Below, one piece after another: positions 1 to 9,561 of a stretch of 64,000 bases of DNA (positions are counted from its first letter, which is position 1; each line of letters opens with the position of its first letter). The notes beneath the pieces were generated by a model that saw only the letters and a program-made list of their open reading frames with translations, was not told the origin of the DNA and searched no databases. Location: NCBI GenBank assembly GCA_044350805.1, contig JBILGU010000008.1, forward strand, positions 62,001 through 126,000. The letters are read 5' to 3'. Source of the stretch: UBA6136 sp044350805. Its GTDB lineage: Bacteria; Pseudomonadota; Gammaproteobacteria; Methylococcales; Methylococcaceae. The translations under genes were made by a program, and so were the position numbers.

Positions 1-86
1 ACAGTCACAATAGCCGTGATGCCGATGTTTGGGCTATCCTTGCAACATTCGTTCACACTTTCTATTTCCTTCTGAGCTTAAGAGCA

Positions 87-1046
87 ATGGCTGAAATTCG
101 TCACGTCAAACTTCTGATACTTGGATCCGGTCCCGCGGGCTATTCTGCCGCCGTCTATGCTGCTCGCGCGAACCTCAAGCCGGTTCTCGTGACTGGCCTC
201 GAGATGGGAGGGCAGTTGACCACCACGACGGAGGTCGATAACTGGCCGGGCGACGCAGAGGGTGTTCAAGGTCCTGAGTTGATGGAACGGATGCGTCGAC
301 ATGCAGAGCGCTTTGAAACCGAGATTATTTTTGATCACATTCATACAGCAGAACTCAAGCAGCGACCTTTTGTGCTGCATGGTGACTCCGGCACCTATTC
401 GTGTGATGCCCTGATCATCGCCACGGGCGCATCTGCCCGCTACCTCGGGCTTCCGTCCGAGGAGGCGTTCAAGGGAAAAGGGGTTTCTGCTTGCGCTACC
501 TGTGATGGCTTTTTCTATCGCGGCAAGCGTGTCGCCGTCATCGGTGGGGGAAATACGGCCGTTGAAGAGGCGCTCTATCTCTCCAACATTGCAGCCCATG
601 TCACTGTTGTTCACCGCCGAGACAAATTCCGCTCGGAAAAAATTCTCTCCGATAAGCTCATCGAAAAATCACGCACCGGAAATGTGGCTATCGAATGGAA
701 TGCGACCCTCGATGAGGTCCTTGGTGATACCACGGGTGTCACCGGAATGCGCATCAAATCCGTTGATGGCGATAACTCTAAGGATATTCCTCTTGAAGGG
801 GTCTTCATTGCTATCGGACATAGCCCTAATACGGGTATTTTTGAAGGACAGCTTGAGATGCGTAATGGCTATCTCAAGGTCAAAAGCGGTTCTGAAGGCG
901 GAGCGACTTCGACGAGTATTCCCGGGGTATTCGCTGCCGGTGATGTGGCCGATAGTGTGTATCGCCAGGCAATCACCTCTGCAGGTGCCGGTTGTATGGC
1001 CGCGCTGGATGCTGATAAATATCTGGAATCCCTGGACTCCCACTAG
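87..1046 (+). CDS. trxB: Thioredoxin reductase
   Basis: This 319-residue flavoenzyme passes electrons from NADPH through FAD and a redox-active disulfide to thioredoxin in the cytoplasm. The first FAD loop GSGPAG lies near residues 13-18. The catalytic CATC pair is at residues 136-139, followed by the NADPH loop GGGNTAVE near 153-160. The second FAD motif, AAGDV, lies near the C terminus. Length and motif order match the low-molecular-weight bacterial enzyme. The gene stands alone ahead of the ribosomal operon, which has its own promoter. Family assignment is close to certain. Confidence 0.97.
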   Translation: MAEIRHVKLLILGSGPAGYSAAVYAARANLKPVLVTGLEMGGQLTTTTEVDNWPGDAEGVQGPELMERMRRHAERFETEIIFDHIHTAELKQRPFVLHGDSGTYSCDALIIATGASARYLGLPSEEAFKGKGVSACATCDGFFYRGKRVAVIGGGNTAVEEALYLSNIAAHVTVVHRRDKFRSEKILSDKLIEKSRTGNVAIEWNATLDEVLGDTTGVTGMRIKSVDGDNSKDIPLEGVFIAIGHSPNTGIFEGQLEMRNGYLKVKSGSEGGATSTSIPGVFAAGDVADSVYRQAITSAGAGCMAALDADKYLESLDSH

Positions 1047-1054
1047 CCGCTGAA

Positions 1055-1083
1055 TTGTATGGATAGTGAATCTGCCGTATAAT
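1055..1083 (+). promoter_or_regulatory. Sigma-70 promoter of the rpsF operon
   Basis: A -35 element TTGTAT (1055-1060) is followed after exactly 17 bases by a consensus -10 box TATAAT (1078-1083). It lies just after the trxB stop and 85 bases before the rpsF start. It is the strongest vegetative promoter I can see in the window. Transcription would start near 1090 and include the hairpin leader. Confidence 0.8.
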
Positions 1084-1122
1084 ACGGGGTTCACTGGCGT
1101 CCCTTTCGGGGCGTCACTCCTT

Positions 1123-1144
1123 GCCTCACCGTCCTGCGGGAGGC
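1123..1144 (+). promoter_or_regulatory. rpsF leader hairpin, candidate S6:S18 autoregulatory site
   Basis: The transcript between the promoter and rpsF can fold a stem with GCCTC at 1123-1127 and GAGGC at 1140-1144. A CACCG segment and a CGG pairing partner lie inside it. Leaders of rpsF in many bacteria carry a CCG-containing hairpin bound by the S6:S18 complex as translational feedback. Position and CCG element fit, but I cannot score the covariance model. A few T residues after the stem leave a weak attenuator as an alternative. Confidence 0.5.
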
Positions 1145-1167
1145 TTTCTTAACCATAAGGAGCATTC

Positions 1168-1557
1168 ATGCGTCATTATGAAATCGTTTTCATGGTCCAT
1201 CCGGACCAGAGCGCCCAGGTTCCGGCAATGCTGGACCGTTACCGCAGTCTGATTCAGGCAGGTTCGGGGCTCATTCATCGCCTCGAAGACTGGGGTCGTC
1301 GTCAATTGGCGTATCCGATCAACAAGGTCCATAAGGCACATTACGTCCTGATGAACATCGAAGTTGATCAGGCGACCCTCGAAGAACTCGAAAGCGGTTT
1401 CCGTTTCAACGATGCCGTGATTCGCAGCCTCACGATCCGCAAGGATGTTGCAGTTACCGAACCCTCACCGATGTCCCGCAAGGAAAATCAGGAAAATCAG
1501 GGTATCCGTGACGATGACGGCGATGACAGTGCTATCGGCGACGCCGTAGCCGAATAA
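1168..1557 (+). CDS. rpsF: 30S ribosomal protein S6
   Basis: S6 is a small-subunit protein that binds 16S rRNA together with S18. The start MRHYEIVFMVHPDQS and the internal segment RRQLAYPINK are diagnostic. The protein has 129 residues with a polar, acidic C-terminal tail (EPSPMSRKENQ onward) of the kind that RimK extends with glutamate in some gammaproteobacteria. An AAGGAG ribosome binding site sits eight bases before the ATG. It is first gene of the rpsF-rpsR-DUF2232-rplI operon. Confidence 0.97.
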   Translation: MRHYEIVFMVHPDQSAQVPAMLDRYRSLIQAGSGLIHRLEDWGRRQLAYPINKVHKAHYVLMNIEVDQATLEELESGFRFNDAVIRSLTIRKDVAVTEPSPMSRKENQENQGIRDDDGDDSAIGDAVAE

Positions 1558-1607
1558 TCATCGAACAACATCACCTAATTATTGCCAATCAGTGAGGTTT
1601 CAATCAG

Positions 1608-1835
1608 ATGGCACGTCAATTTAAAAGAAAGAAATTCTGCCGCTTCTCTTCGGACGAAGGTCAGGCGATTGATTACAAGGATCTCGATCTTCTGCAGGAA
1701 TTCCTGTCCGAGACCTACAAAATCGTTCCCAGCCGCATCACCGGCACCAAGGTCAAGTATCAGCGCGAACTCGCTTCAGCGGTCAAGCGTGCTCGTTACC
1801 TTGCCCTTCTGCCGTTCTGCGACAGTCACGAATAA
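1608..1835 (+). CDS. rpsR: 30S ribosomal protein S18
   Basis: S18 is the primary rRNA-binding partner of S6 on the small-subunit platform. The 75-residue product has the expected basic composition. The segment RFSSDEGQAIDYKDLDLL and the RITGTKVKYQRELASAVKRA helix are typical of the family. It lies 50 bases after rpsF in the same operon. An overlapping 85-residue reading frame in another phase is a shadow. Confidence 0.97.
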   Translation: MARQFKRKKFCRFSSDEGQAIDYKDLDLLQEFLSETYKIVPSRITGTKVKYQRELASAVKRARYLALLPFCDSHE

Positions 1836-1863
1836 GTAACGGATACGGTCAAGGGGCGCCTGA

Positions 1864-2775
1864 ATGAGCGCTTTGGCACAGTTCATCATGAAGGGGCGTA
1901 GCCAGGCCATCCTGGTGCTTGCCTCATTCACGATTCTGTCATGGTTGCTCTCGCTGGCCAGTTTGCTAGCGGCGGCAGCGCTTGCCTTGCCCACGCTGCG
2001 GCGCGGGATTCAGGACGGGGCTGTCGTTGCCTTGGCGGCACTCCCGATCGTTGCCCTTGCAGGGCAGTTGCTGATGGGAAGTGCGGTCCAGGCGGGTGGG
2101 TTTGCTTTAGTGATCTGGGTCCCGGTTCTGCTGGTGGCCTGGGTACTCCGCTCCACTGCAAGCCTTTCATCAGCATTGCTCACGACCATAGGGTTGGGTG
2201 TTATCTCGGTCATCGGGTTTTATCTCGTGATTGATGATGTTGCTGGATTCTGGAACGATCAGTTTCAGGTCATCCTCAAGCCCATTCTCGAGCAACAGAT
2301 GCAAGGCGCGACCGATGCACCGATTGCTTTGACGCTGGAGCTTTTTTCGCGATATGCGACGGGTTCCATCGCAGCAGGTTCTGTGCTCTCGGTGATACTT
2401 AGCATTTTTCTTGCACGCTGGTGGCAGGCAGGGCTCTATAACCCGGGCGGATTTCGCACGGAGTTTATGGCTCTTGCACTGAACAAGTGGGCAGCCCTCG
2501 GCCTGATGGGACTAATCGCCCTGATTGCCCTAACGGGTGGTGAACTAGGCGTTTTCATCGCCAATCTGGTAATCCCCGTTTTCGTGGGTTTTATGACGGC
2601 GGGATTCTCCGTTGTTCATGCCCTTTGTGGCGCTCATCCTAGTGGCAGATTCTGGCTGATCGGGCTCTATATCGCTCTTTTGTTCGTAACCCCTTTGATC
2701 TTGTTGATTGCCCTCGTGGGCATCTCCGATTCGTGGTTTGACTGGCGTCGACGCTTTGCTACACGCAAAGCCTGA
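1864..2775 (+). CDS. DUF2232 (YybS-like) membrane protein
   Basis: A polytopic inner-membrane protein of 303 residues with about eight hydrophobic segments and no enzyme motif. DUF2232 proteins commonly sit between rpsR and rplI in gammaproteobacteria and relatives, and this placement supports the assignment. Their function is not established. Spacing of 28 bases from rpsR and 33 bases to rplI implies co-transcription with ribosomal genes. Confidence 0.8.
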   Translation: MSALAQFIMKGRSQAILVLASFTILSWLLSLASLLAAAALALPTLRRGIQDGAVVALAALPIVALAGQLLMGSAVQAGGFALVIWVPVLLVAWVLRSTASLSSALLTTIGLGVISVIGFYLVIDDVAGFWNDQFQVILKPILEQQMQGATDAPIALTLELFSRYATGSIAAGSVLSVILSIFLARWWQAGLYNPGGFRTEFMALALNKWAALGLMGLIALIALTGGELGVFIANLVIPVFVGFMTAGFSVVHALCGAHPSGRFWLIGLYIALLFVTPLILLIALVGISDSWFDWRRRFATRKA

Positions 2776-2808
2776 TGCTCTAAAAAATTAAATATTTGAG
2801 GCTTAACA

Positions 2809-3255
2809 ATGGAAATCATCCTTCTCGAGAAAGTTCCAAATCTTGGCAGCCTTGGCGACAAGGTAACTGTACGGCCGGGTTACGGCCGTAATTTCCTGAT
2901 CCCCCACGGTAAAGCCGTTGCGGCAACCCCTGAAAAGATCAAGCAGTTCGAGGAGCGTCGTGCCGACCTTGAAAAGAAGGCTGCGGACGTTCTGGCTGCT
3001 GCTGAAGCACGGGCTGCCACTATCGCAGCACTGAACGTTACCATCGCCCACAAGGCGGGTGATGAAGGTCGCCTTTACGGATCAATCGGAACCCGTGACA
3101 TTGCTGATGCTGCTACGGCACAGGGTGTTGCAGTTGAGAAAGGCGAAGTTCGTCTGCCGAATGGTGCGATCCGACAAGTGGGCGAATATGAAATCGGTAT
3201 CCAGCTGCACGGCGATGTCACCGCCGTACTCAAGCTGGCTGTTGTTGCCGAGTAA
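2809..3255 (+). CDS. rplI: 50S ribosomal protein L9
   Basis: L9 has two RNA-binding domains joined by a long helix. The N-terminal block MEIILLEKVPNLGSLGDKV and VRPGYGRNFLIPHGKA is the family signature. The charged connecting helix spans about residues 45-75. The C-terminal domain contains GRLYGSIGTRDIADA. The length of 148 residues is normal. A short GC-rich hairpin, TCCCGC paired with GCGGGA around 3262-3280, follows without a T-run. Confidence 0.97.
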   Translation: MEIILLEKVPNLGSLGDKVTVRPGYGRNFLIPHGKAVAATPEKIKQFEERRADLEKKAADVLAAAEARAATIAALNVTIAHKAGDEGRLYGSIGTRDIADAATAQGVAVEKGEVRLPNGAIRQVGEYEIGIQLHGDVTAVLKLAVVAE

Positions 3256-3303
3256 GACGATAGCGTCCCGCTGACAGGCGGGATCGACAAAGGGGCGGGG
3301 AGC

Positions 3304-4599
3304 ATGAGACCGATATACAGTCTTTTGTTCCTCGCCCTTTTGCCATTCATCCTGGTTCGAATTTATTTGAAGGGGAGGGCACAGCCGGCCTATCGAGAGC
3401 GGATTGGGGAGCGATTGGGTCTTTATGATGGCCCCGCCCCAAAAATCGCACCCATGTGGATTCATGCGGTCTCGGTCGGTGAATGCGAAGCTTCGTTTCC
3501 TTTGGTGCGAAGACTTCAAGCGGCATGGCCGGACCTTCCGATCCTCATGACCTGCACGACACCAACAGGCTCATCCCGAATCCAGACGGTTCTTGGTGAT
3601 ACGGTATTCCATGTCTATCTTCCGTATGATCTTCCATGGATCACACGTCGTTTTTTGCGGTACTTCAGGCCACGCATTGGGATCATCATGGAGACTGAAA
3701 TCTGGCCTAATTTATTTGCTGGCGCCAGAGAAGCGAAAATCCCTTTGATGATTGCCAATGGACGACTTTCCGAGCGCTCTGTGCGAGGGTATGAACGATT
3801 GTCCTCACTGATCAAGCCATCGCTCAGCGCGGTTCATTGCATCGCTGCACAGTCCGAACAGGACACGACCCGATATAAACGCATCGGTGCGAATGAAGGT
3901 TCTGTCCGCAATTGCGGGAATATCAAATTCGATATTGCTTGGGACGTCGAGCAAGCGAAGGCAAGTCAGGCCCTCAAGTCCGCGTGGTTTGCAGAGAGAA
4001 AAGTCATTGTTGCCGGCAGTACTCATCCGGGGGAAGAAATACTGGTACTTAGGGCATTCAAGCGCGTCCGTGATCGCTTTCCAGATGCGTTGATGGTTAT
4101 GGTCCCAAGACATCCCGAGCGAGGACAATCGGTTATTGAGCTTTGCTGTGCTGAAGGATTAAACCCCCTGCTTTTCTCGGAAACCCATGATCTACCTGTC
4201 GACAATGATGTATTAGTGATCGACAGAATTGGGGAGCTACGACGATTTTATGGGGCCTGTCAGGTAGCATTCATTGGTGGAAGCCTGGTTCCACATGGCG
4301 GTCAAAATCCTCTGGAACCTCTAGTCGCGAAGATCCCCGTCATATTTGGTCCGCATATGACCAATTTTGAAGAAATCAGAAACTCAATCCTTGAAGTTAA
4401 GGCTGGTGTTGAAGTGCGTTCGGATTCTGAGCTTTCTGAGCAATTGATCTTTTTACTAGAAAATTCGCTGACGGCTAAAAGTATGGGTGAGCGGGGCGAA
4501 TTGATGGTGCATCAGAATCAGGGTGCCGTTACCCGAATTTACGAATTAACCGCTGAACTGATACATCAGTCAGCATCCTCCAGTTCAGGTTCTAAATAA
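3304..4599 (+). CDS. waaA: 3-deoxy-D-manno-octulosonic acid (Kdo) transferase
   Basis: This GT30 glycosyltransferase adds Kdo from CMP-Kdo to lipid IVA at the inner face of the cytoplasmic membrane, in lipopolysaccharide core assembly. An N-terminal membrane anchor (residues 1-23) precedes the donor half. The block GGSLVPHGGQNPLEP, around residues 325-339, is the conserved C-terminal signature. Length (431) matches the family. It follows rplI by 48 bases, and ychF follows by 16. Confidence 0.95.
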   Translation: MRPIYSLLFLALLPFILVRIYLKGRAQPAYRERIGERLGLYDGPAPKIAPMWIHAVSVGECEASFPLVRRLQAAWPDLPILMTCTTPTGSSRIQTVLGDTVFHVYLPYDLPWITRRFLRYFRPRIGIIMETEIWPNLFAGAREAKIPLMIANGRLSERSVRGYERLSSLIKPSLSAVHCIAAQSEQDTTRYKRIGANEGSVRNCGNIKFDIAWDVEQAKASQALKSAWFAERKVIVAGSTHPGEEILVLRAFKRVRDRFPDALMVMVPRHPERGQSVIELCCAEGLNPLLFSETHDLPVDNDVLVIDRIGELRRFYGACQVAFIGGSLVPHGGQNPLEPLVAKIPVIFGPHMTNFEEIRNSILEVKAGVEVRSDSELSEQLIFLLENSLTAKSMGERGELMVHQNQGAVTRIYELTAELIHQSASSSSGSK

Positions 4600-4615
4600 G
4601 ACTCAACGAGGCAAT

Positions 4616-5707
4616 ATGACCCTTTATTGTGGCATCGTCGGATTACCCAATGTCGGAAAATCCACGCTTTTCAATGCACTGACCAAGGCTGCCATTGCTG
4701 CCGAAAACTATCCTTTCTGTACGATTGACCCCAATGTAGGGGTTGTCCCTGTTCCAGACCCTCGCCTGGATGCGCTTGCAGAGATTGTGAAACCGGAACG
4801 TATCCTTCCCACGACGATTGAATTTGTCGATATCGCCGGTTTGGTCGCAGGTGCCTCCAAGGGCGAAGGTCTTGGAAATCAATTCCTCGCCCATATTCGA
4901 GAAACGGATGCCATTGCACACGTTGTTCGCTGCTTTGAGGATCCTGATGTTATCCATGTGGCTGGAAAAGTTGACCCAATTTCTGACATTGAGGTGATCA
5001 ATACCGAGCTTAATCTGGCTGATATGGGGACTGTGGAAAAAGCGCTTCAACGCGCGCTTAAGGCCTCAAAATCCGGTAACAAGGACGAGCTTGCCAAGAA
5101 AAACCTATATGAGAAAGTGTGGGCACATCTTGATACTGGCCGGGCCGTCAGATCCATGGACCTTGAAAGCGATGAACGTGCACTGTTAAGAGAACTTCAT
5201 CTTTTGACCTCAAAGCCGATGATGTTTATTGCCAATGTCCGTGAAGATGGATTCGAGAATAATGTTTTCCTGGATCGAGTCAGGGTCTATGCCGATGAAG
5301 AAAAAGCCTCGGTCGTTCCTGTCTGTGCGGCATTTGAAGCTGAGATTGCTCAGCTGGACGATGGAGATAAAGATGAATTTCTTGCCGAAATCGGCATGGA
5401 AGAACCTGGTTTAAATCGCGTCATCCGAGCGGCTTATAAGCTTCTTAACCTCTCAACCTACTTTACAGCCGGTGTTAAGGAGGTTCGAGCTTGGACTATT
5501 CCCAATGGCGCGACTGCACCCCAGTCAGCCGGGGTCATTCATACCGATTTCGAGCGCGGATTTATTCGAGCTGAAGTGATCGCCTATGAAGATTATGTTC
5601 AGTACAAGGGAGAACAAGGCGCCAAGGATGCCGGAAAATGGCGGCTCGAAGGCAAGGAATACGTGATGCATGATGGTGACGTCGTTCATTTCAGATTCAA
5701 CGTTTAG
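4616..5707 (+). CDS. ychF: Redox-regulated ATPase/GTPase YchF
   Basis: YchF is a universally conserved Obg-family P-loop protein that binds ribosomes and prefers ATP. The P loop GLPNVGKST is at residues 9-17. The switch II region DIAGLVAGASKGEGLGNQ and the C-terminal TGS domain (YFTAGVKEVRAWTIPNGAT onward) are all present. The 363-residue length is canonical. It is close behind waaA and may share its transcript. Confidence 0.96.
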   Translation: MTLYCGIVGLPNVGKSTLFNALTKAAIAAENYPFCTIDPNVGVVPVPDPRLDALAEIVKPERILPTTIEFVDIAGLVAGASKGEGLGNQFLAHIRETDAIAHVVRCFEDPDVIHVAGKVDPISDIEVINTELNLADMGTVEKALQRALKASKSGNKDELAKKNLYEKVWAHLDTGRAVRSMDLESDERALLRELHLLTSKPMMFIANVREDGFENNVFLDRVRVYADEEKASVVPVCAAFEAEIAQLDDGDKDEFLAEIGMEEPGLNRVIRAAYKLLNLSTYFTAGVKEVRAWTIPNGATAPQSAGVIHTDFERGFIRAEVIAYEDYVQYKGEQGAKDAGKWRLEGKEYVMHDGDVVHFRFNV

Positions 5708-5735
5708 GTTAGGCTGAGATTCTCAGTCGCTGGTC

Positions 5736-7082
5736 ATGCAGGGTGGACTGCCTCTGACGGATTCCAGAAGGATCTTAGGGATCCTTCTGGTTATCGGACT
5801 GGCATTGCTGGTGGATGGTTTGGCGACCGTGCCGACAACCGGCGGGGATACGTACGGAACACTGCTGGTTGCGGACTCTCTGATTCGATACGGCTCACCC
5901 TCCTTGGAACACTATTCCTCGGAAACGCTCGCGCTCTTTGGTTCCAGAATCTCGCAGACCCATGGTCTGCCGTTTTACTATTTTCCTTTGGGGAGTTCGA
6001 TACTGAGTGTCCCCATCGTTGGCATCGCGAATAATCTGGGAATAGATGTCATCGCTGAGGACGCTTTGCTTCAGCGTCTCATGGCTGCAGTCAGTTCGGC
6101 ATTGACCCTGTTTTTGATGCTTCGCATTGGAATGCGGTGGAGAAAAGATTGGGGGGGGTGGTTTGTCCCGTCCCTATTTTGGTTTGGAACCGCCCTTTCA
6201 ACCGCTACAGGAACGTCTTTAGAGTCCCACAACTTTGCGATTGTCTTTGCTTTGCTTGCAATCGATCATGTGCTTGCAATGGGGGAGGACAGGTCATTCC
6301 GAGTCTGGGGCATCATCGGCATAGCGCTTTTCTGTGCCTACCTCACACGACCGACATTCGCAGTCTTTGCGGTTTATCTTCTCTTGTGGCTGTTTATTTT
6401 GTCGCGACCCATGGCCATCAAGGCCGGAATAATGCTTGGCTTTTTGCTGGGCTGCTTTGTCGTGATGAGCCTCAAGATCTATGGCCAGATTCTTCCCGAG
6501 TACTACCTTCCCAAACGGTTAACTGGTGGGCAGCCATTGGTGGCTCTCATTGGTAACCTGGTGAGTCCTGCGCGCGGAGTTTTTGTTTATTCTTCGTTTA
6601 TCTTGCTTGTTTGGTTGTTTCCAAGGGCATTAAGAGATCAGCAGGGCAGGGGGTGGCTAATCATTGCTCTCCTATGGCCTTTATCGCACTTACTCATCAT
6701 TTCTCGATTTCCTCATTGGTGGGGCGGTCATTCGTATGGCCCTCGACTCATGATCGATTGTCTACCCGGTTTGCTATTGTTGACTTTGAATCAATGGCCG
6801 AGCCTATCCATGACAAAATCATGCAAGCTCCGTTCGTTATTGTTAATGACAGCTATTCTGTTCAGCCTCTATGCCAATTTCTGGCAGGGAATGTTCAATC
6901 TTTATGGCGCTCACTGGAGCAATGCACCGGATATTGATGAGCACCCCGAGTATTTGTTCGATTGGCGTTATCCGCCATTCTTTGCAAGTGAAAATGGACA
7001 TCAAAGACGTGCAGCCGAATTTATGGCGAAGTTCCATCGGCCCGCCTGGCAAGGACATCAACGGTTCAATTCAGAGCAATGA
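5736..7082 (+). CDS. Polytopic membrane protein, possible GT-C glycosyltransferase
   Basis: A 448-residue protein with about ten membrane segments. After the first segment comes a periplasmic loop with GGDTYGTLLVADSLI, whose acidic residue near the first helix recalls the catalytic Asp of GT-C (ArnT/PMT-like) glycosyltransferases that use lipid-linked sugars. Its stop overlaps the start of the next gene by four bases (ATGA), so the two are translationally coupled. That partner is an O-acyltransferase, which supports a shared role in surface glycan modification. The substrate is unknown. Confidence 0.6.
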   Translation: MQGGLPLTDSRRILGILLVIGLALLVDGLATVPTTGGDTYGTLLVADSLIRYGSPSLEHYSSETLALFGSRISQTHGLPFYYFPLGSSILSVPIVGIANNLGIDVIAEDALLQRLMAAVSSALTLFLMLRIGMRWRKDWGGWFVPSLFWFGTALSTATGTSLESHNFAIVFALLAIDHVLAMGEDRSFRVWGIIGIALFCAYLTRPTFAVFAVYLLLWLFILSRPMAIKAGIMLGFLLGCFVVMSLKIYGQILPEYYLPKRLTGGQPLVALIGNLVSPARGVFVYSSFILLVWLFPRALRDQQGRGWLIIALLWPLSHLLIISRFPHWWGGHSYGPRLMIDCLPGLLLLTLNQWPSLSMTKSCKLRSLLLMTAILFSLYANFWQGMFNLYGAHWSNAPDIDEHPEYLFDWRYPPFFASENGHQRRAAEFMAKFHRPAWQGHQRFNSEQ

Positions 7083-9031
7083 CACAGTCATCTCCCTCCG
7101 GCCATCCACGACGTCCTGATATTCAGATTCTTCGTGGTTACGCCGTTTTGCTCGTATTGGTGTATCACGCAGGATTTAAGCTTCTCCCCGGAGGGTTCGT
7201 TGGTGTCGATATTTTCTTCGTGATCTCTGGCTTTTTGATTACGGGCATCATCCGGCGCGATCTATCCAACGGTTCTTTTTCCCTTTTACGTTTTTACGCC
7301 AGAAGAGCTAAACGCCTTTTTCCTGCGGCGTATGTCGTGTTCTTTCTGACCGCCCTGGTCTCACCCTATTTGCTCACAAGTACAGAGTTTCAGGATTTTG
7401 AAAAGCAGTTGACCGGTGCGCTCGCATTTACGGCCAATTATGTTCTAAAGAATCAGACAGGCTATTTCGATGGGGCAGCGGATCTCAAGCCTTTGCTCCA
7501 CACCTGGTCTCTTTCAGTTGAAGAACAGTTCTATTTTTTGATTCCCGCCATCTTGATCCTACTATCGCCCAGATGGCACCACCCTTTCTTTCTTTTTCTG
7601 TTGTCAACAAGTCTTGCAGGCTGCTTTCTTGCAAAGGCCAACCCGGAAACCATTTTCTACACATTGCCTTACCGGGCTTGGGAACTCGCGCTGGGTGCCG
7701 TTGGGGCTCATTATGCAAAAACGATAACCACCAATAAACCTCAGTGGAGGATAGGAGGAAGGTTATCCTGGATCATTCTTCTGCTGATCCCTTTGGTTTC
7801 CATGACACGCGCATATCCTGAAGTGACGGCGCTCCTTGCAGGCATGGCGACGGCTTTTCTTTTGGTATCCCGAACAGCAGTTCAGAAAGCATGGTTCAGC
7901 GTGGCAATGATGAGAGTGGGGGATTTCTCATATTCGCTCTACCTCATTCACTGGCCACTCTTTTCTTATTTCAATAATATCCTGATTGAGACGAACCCTT
8001 TAGTTCCTTGGATACGGATGGGTTTGATAATCACCGCAGTGATCACGGCCTTTTTTCTCTATCGTTACGTTGAAATACCTTTCCTGAACCGTGAGATCAG
8101 AGGCCGAAAGGTCTTCGGATTGAGTCTTTTGGGGACTATGCTGCTGATCGGGCTGATGAAGCTACAGAGTTACATGCTAGATTCATCCGACTATTGGCGT
8201 ACCATCAGGAGCCCAAGTGTTGGCTTTGATAATCTTTGTACTACCGCTGGACCCATCAACTTTAAGGATTGTCGGAATAGTCCATCACCTCGCTATGTGA
8301 TCTGGGGTGATTCAATGGCTATGCAGCTGGTGAATGGAGTTTCTGAAAGTCGGCAACCGTTGGTACCATTAATCCAGGCGACCCGACATGCCTGCGCTCC
8401 ATTTATTGGTATTGCAGATTATCGAAATAAATCCGATCGGAGATATCTTTGGGAAACCAGTTGTATTGATTTCAATGATCAGGTTATACGTGAATTATCA
8501 ACTGATCCCACGCGCAAGACTATTATTCTCTCCGGAAATCTTCTAAATTTGCTTAAGCCAGAACGGCTTCTGGTATATCGGTCACCTGAGACTGGGAAGT
8601 TGTATCACGCGGATAGCAATCCCGCTGAAGTCCTTAATGCTGTAAAACACACTGTACTGAGGATTCGCGAGGCCGGCCATCGTGTCATCCTGATTGCCCA
8701 GCCGCCCCAAGCTTCATTTGATGTCAGCCGATGTCTTGAGAGAAAAGGGCGTTCATTGCTGACGTTTGGTAGTGATTCGAACTGCCGAATAAAAAACGAA
8801 ATGAATGATGAACTGAGTCAACGTTTGAATCGATTCCTGCAACAGCTAAAGACTGAGCTTGAGGTGGATACGCTACGCTTCGATGATTTCCTTTGCAACG
8901 ATGGTGTATGTGAAACCACATTTAATGGCATTCCACTATATAGAGATAATACCCACCTAACCAACATCGGAGGAGTGACTCTCATTAAGAAGATGGATTT
9001 AATAAGCAGTATTGATCGTTTAGCAAATTAA
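7079..9031 (+). CDS. Acyltransferase 3 / SGNH-domain O-acetyltransferase (OafA-like)
   Basis: A 650-residue protein with an acyltransferase-3 membrane domain (about residues 10-360, ten or so helices) fused to a periplasmic SGNH hydrolase-like domain. The membrane part has the diagnostic RGYAVLLVLVYHAG start, GGFVGVDIFFVISGFLI and the HTWSLSVEEQFY motif. The SGNH domain shows the nucleophile block WGDSMAMQL and the catalytic D-x-x-H as RDNTHLT near the C terminus. This two-domain form transfers acetyl groups to O-antigen or exopolysaccharide. It is coupled to the preceding membrane protein. Confidence 0.92.
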   Translation: MTQSSPSGHPRRPDIQILRGYAVLLVLVYHAGFKLLPGGFVGVDIFFVISGFLITGIIRRDLSNGSFSLLRFYARRAKRLFPAAYVVFFLTALVSPYLLTSTEFQDFEKQLTGALAFTANYVLKNQTGYFDGAADLKPLLHTWSLSVEEQFYFLIPAILILLSPRWHHPFFLFLLSTSLAGCFLAKANPETIFYTLPYRAWELALGAVGAHYAKTITTNKPQWRIGGRLSWIILLLIPLVSMTRAYPEVTALLAGMATAFLLVSRTAVQKAWFSVAMMRVGDFSYSLYLIHWPLFSYFNNILIETNPLVPWIRMGLIITAVITAFFLYRYVEIPFLNREIRGRKVFGLSLLGTMLLIGLMKLQSYMLDSSDYWRTIRSPSVGFDNLCTTAGPINFKDCRNSPSPRYVIWGDSMAMQLVNGVSESRQPLVPLIQATRHACAPFIGIADYRNKSDRRYLWETSCIDFNDQVIRELSTDPTRKTIILSGNLLNLLKPERLLVYRSPETGKLYHADSNPAEVLNAVKHTVLRIREAGHRVILIAQPPQASFDVSRCLERKGRSLLTFGSDSNCRIKNEMNDELSQRLNRFLQQLKTELEVDTLRFDDFLCNDGVCETTFNGIPLYRDNTHLTNIGGVTLIKKMDLISSIDRLAN

Positions 9032-9126
9032 TTAAATATAACTCTAAATAATACTGTTATAACGAGACAAATATATAAGTCAATACAGAGTCATAATTAA
9101 TAATTATCAATCAAGGGAATCAAGGC
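9032..9126. other. AT-rich intergenic segment
   Basis: About 95 bases of strongly AT-rich DNA separate the acyltransferase from the LprI-like gene. The 3' part of the acyltransferase and the start of the next gene share this skew, unlike the surroundings. This could be a local insertion or simply the promoter of the small secreted protein. No clear -10/-35 pair stands out. Confidence 0.3.
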
Positions 9127-9561
9127 ATGCATTATAAGAAACCAAAGGCACAGGGATCGAGTGCTGTTCTATTGATTGTTGGGGCTTTATTTCATGTTAG
9201 AGAATCCGCCGCTGCAGACCAGGATTGCTCAAATGCCATGACGCAAACTGATATAAATATCTGTGCCGGAATTGATTATAAAAAGGCAGATGACAACCTC
9301 AATTCTGTATATAAGCAGATCCTTTCTCTGATAGGTGAAGATAAAAACCTTAAATCACAACTGATTAGTGCGCAAAAAGCATGGATCGTCTTTCGGGATA
9401 ATGAATGTGCTTTTGCATCAAGCGCCGTATCAGGTGGAAGTATTTATCCAACGGTGTATGCAAGCTGCACAGAGGAACTGACAAAAAAGAGGGTCAAGGA
9501 GCTTGAGGCCTATACACGATGTAAGGAGGGCGACCTGGCGTGTCCTGTACCGCCCAAATAG
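9127..9561 (+). CDS. LprI/DUF1311-family secreted protein
   Basis: A 144-residue exported protein with an N-terminal signal sequence ending near ESAAA. The mature part carries the family pattern: DCSNAMTQTDINICAG, then KADDNLNSVYKQI, then AQKAWIVFRDNEC and a final pair of cysteines. Members include the lysozyme inhibitor LprI of mycobacteria, but most are uncharacterised. The six or so cysteines suggest disulfides in the periplasm. Base composition is more AT-rich than the neighbours. Confidence 0.8.
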   Translation: MHYKKPKAQGSSAVLLIVGALFHVRESAAADQDCSNAMTQTDINICAGIDYKKADDNLNSVYKQILSLIGEDKNLKSQLISAQKAWIVFRDNECAFASSAVSGGSIYPTVYASCTEELTKKRVKELEAYTRCKEGDLACPVPPK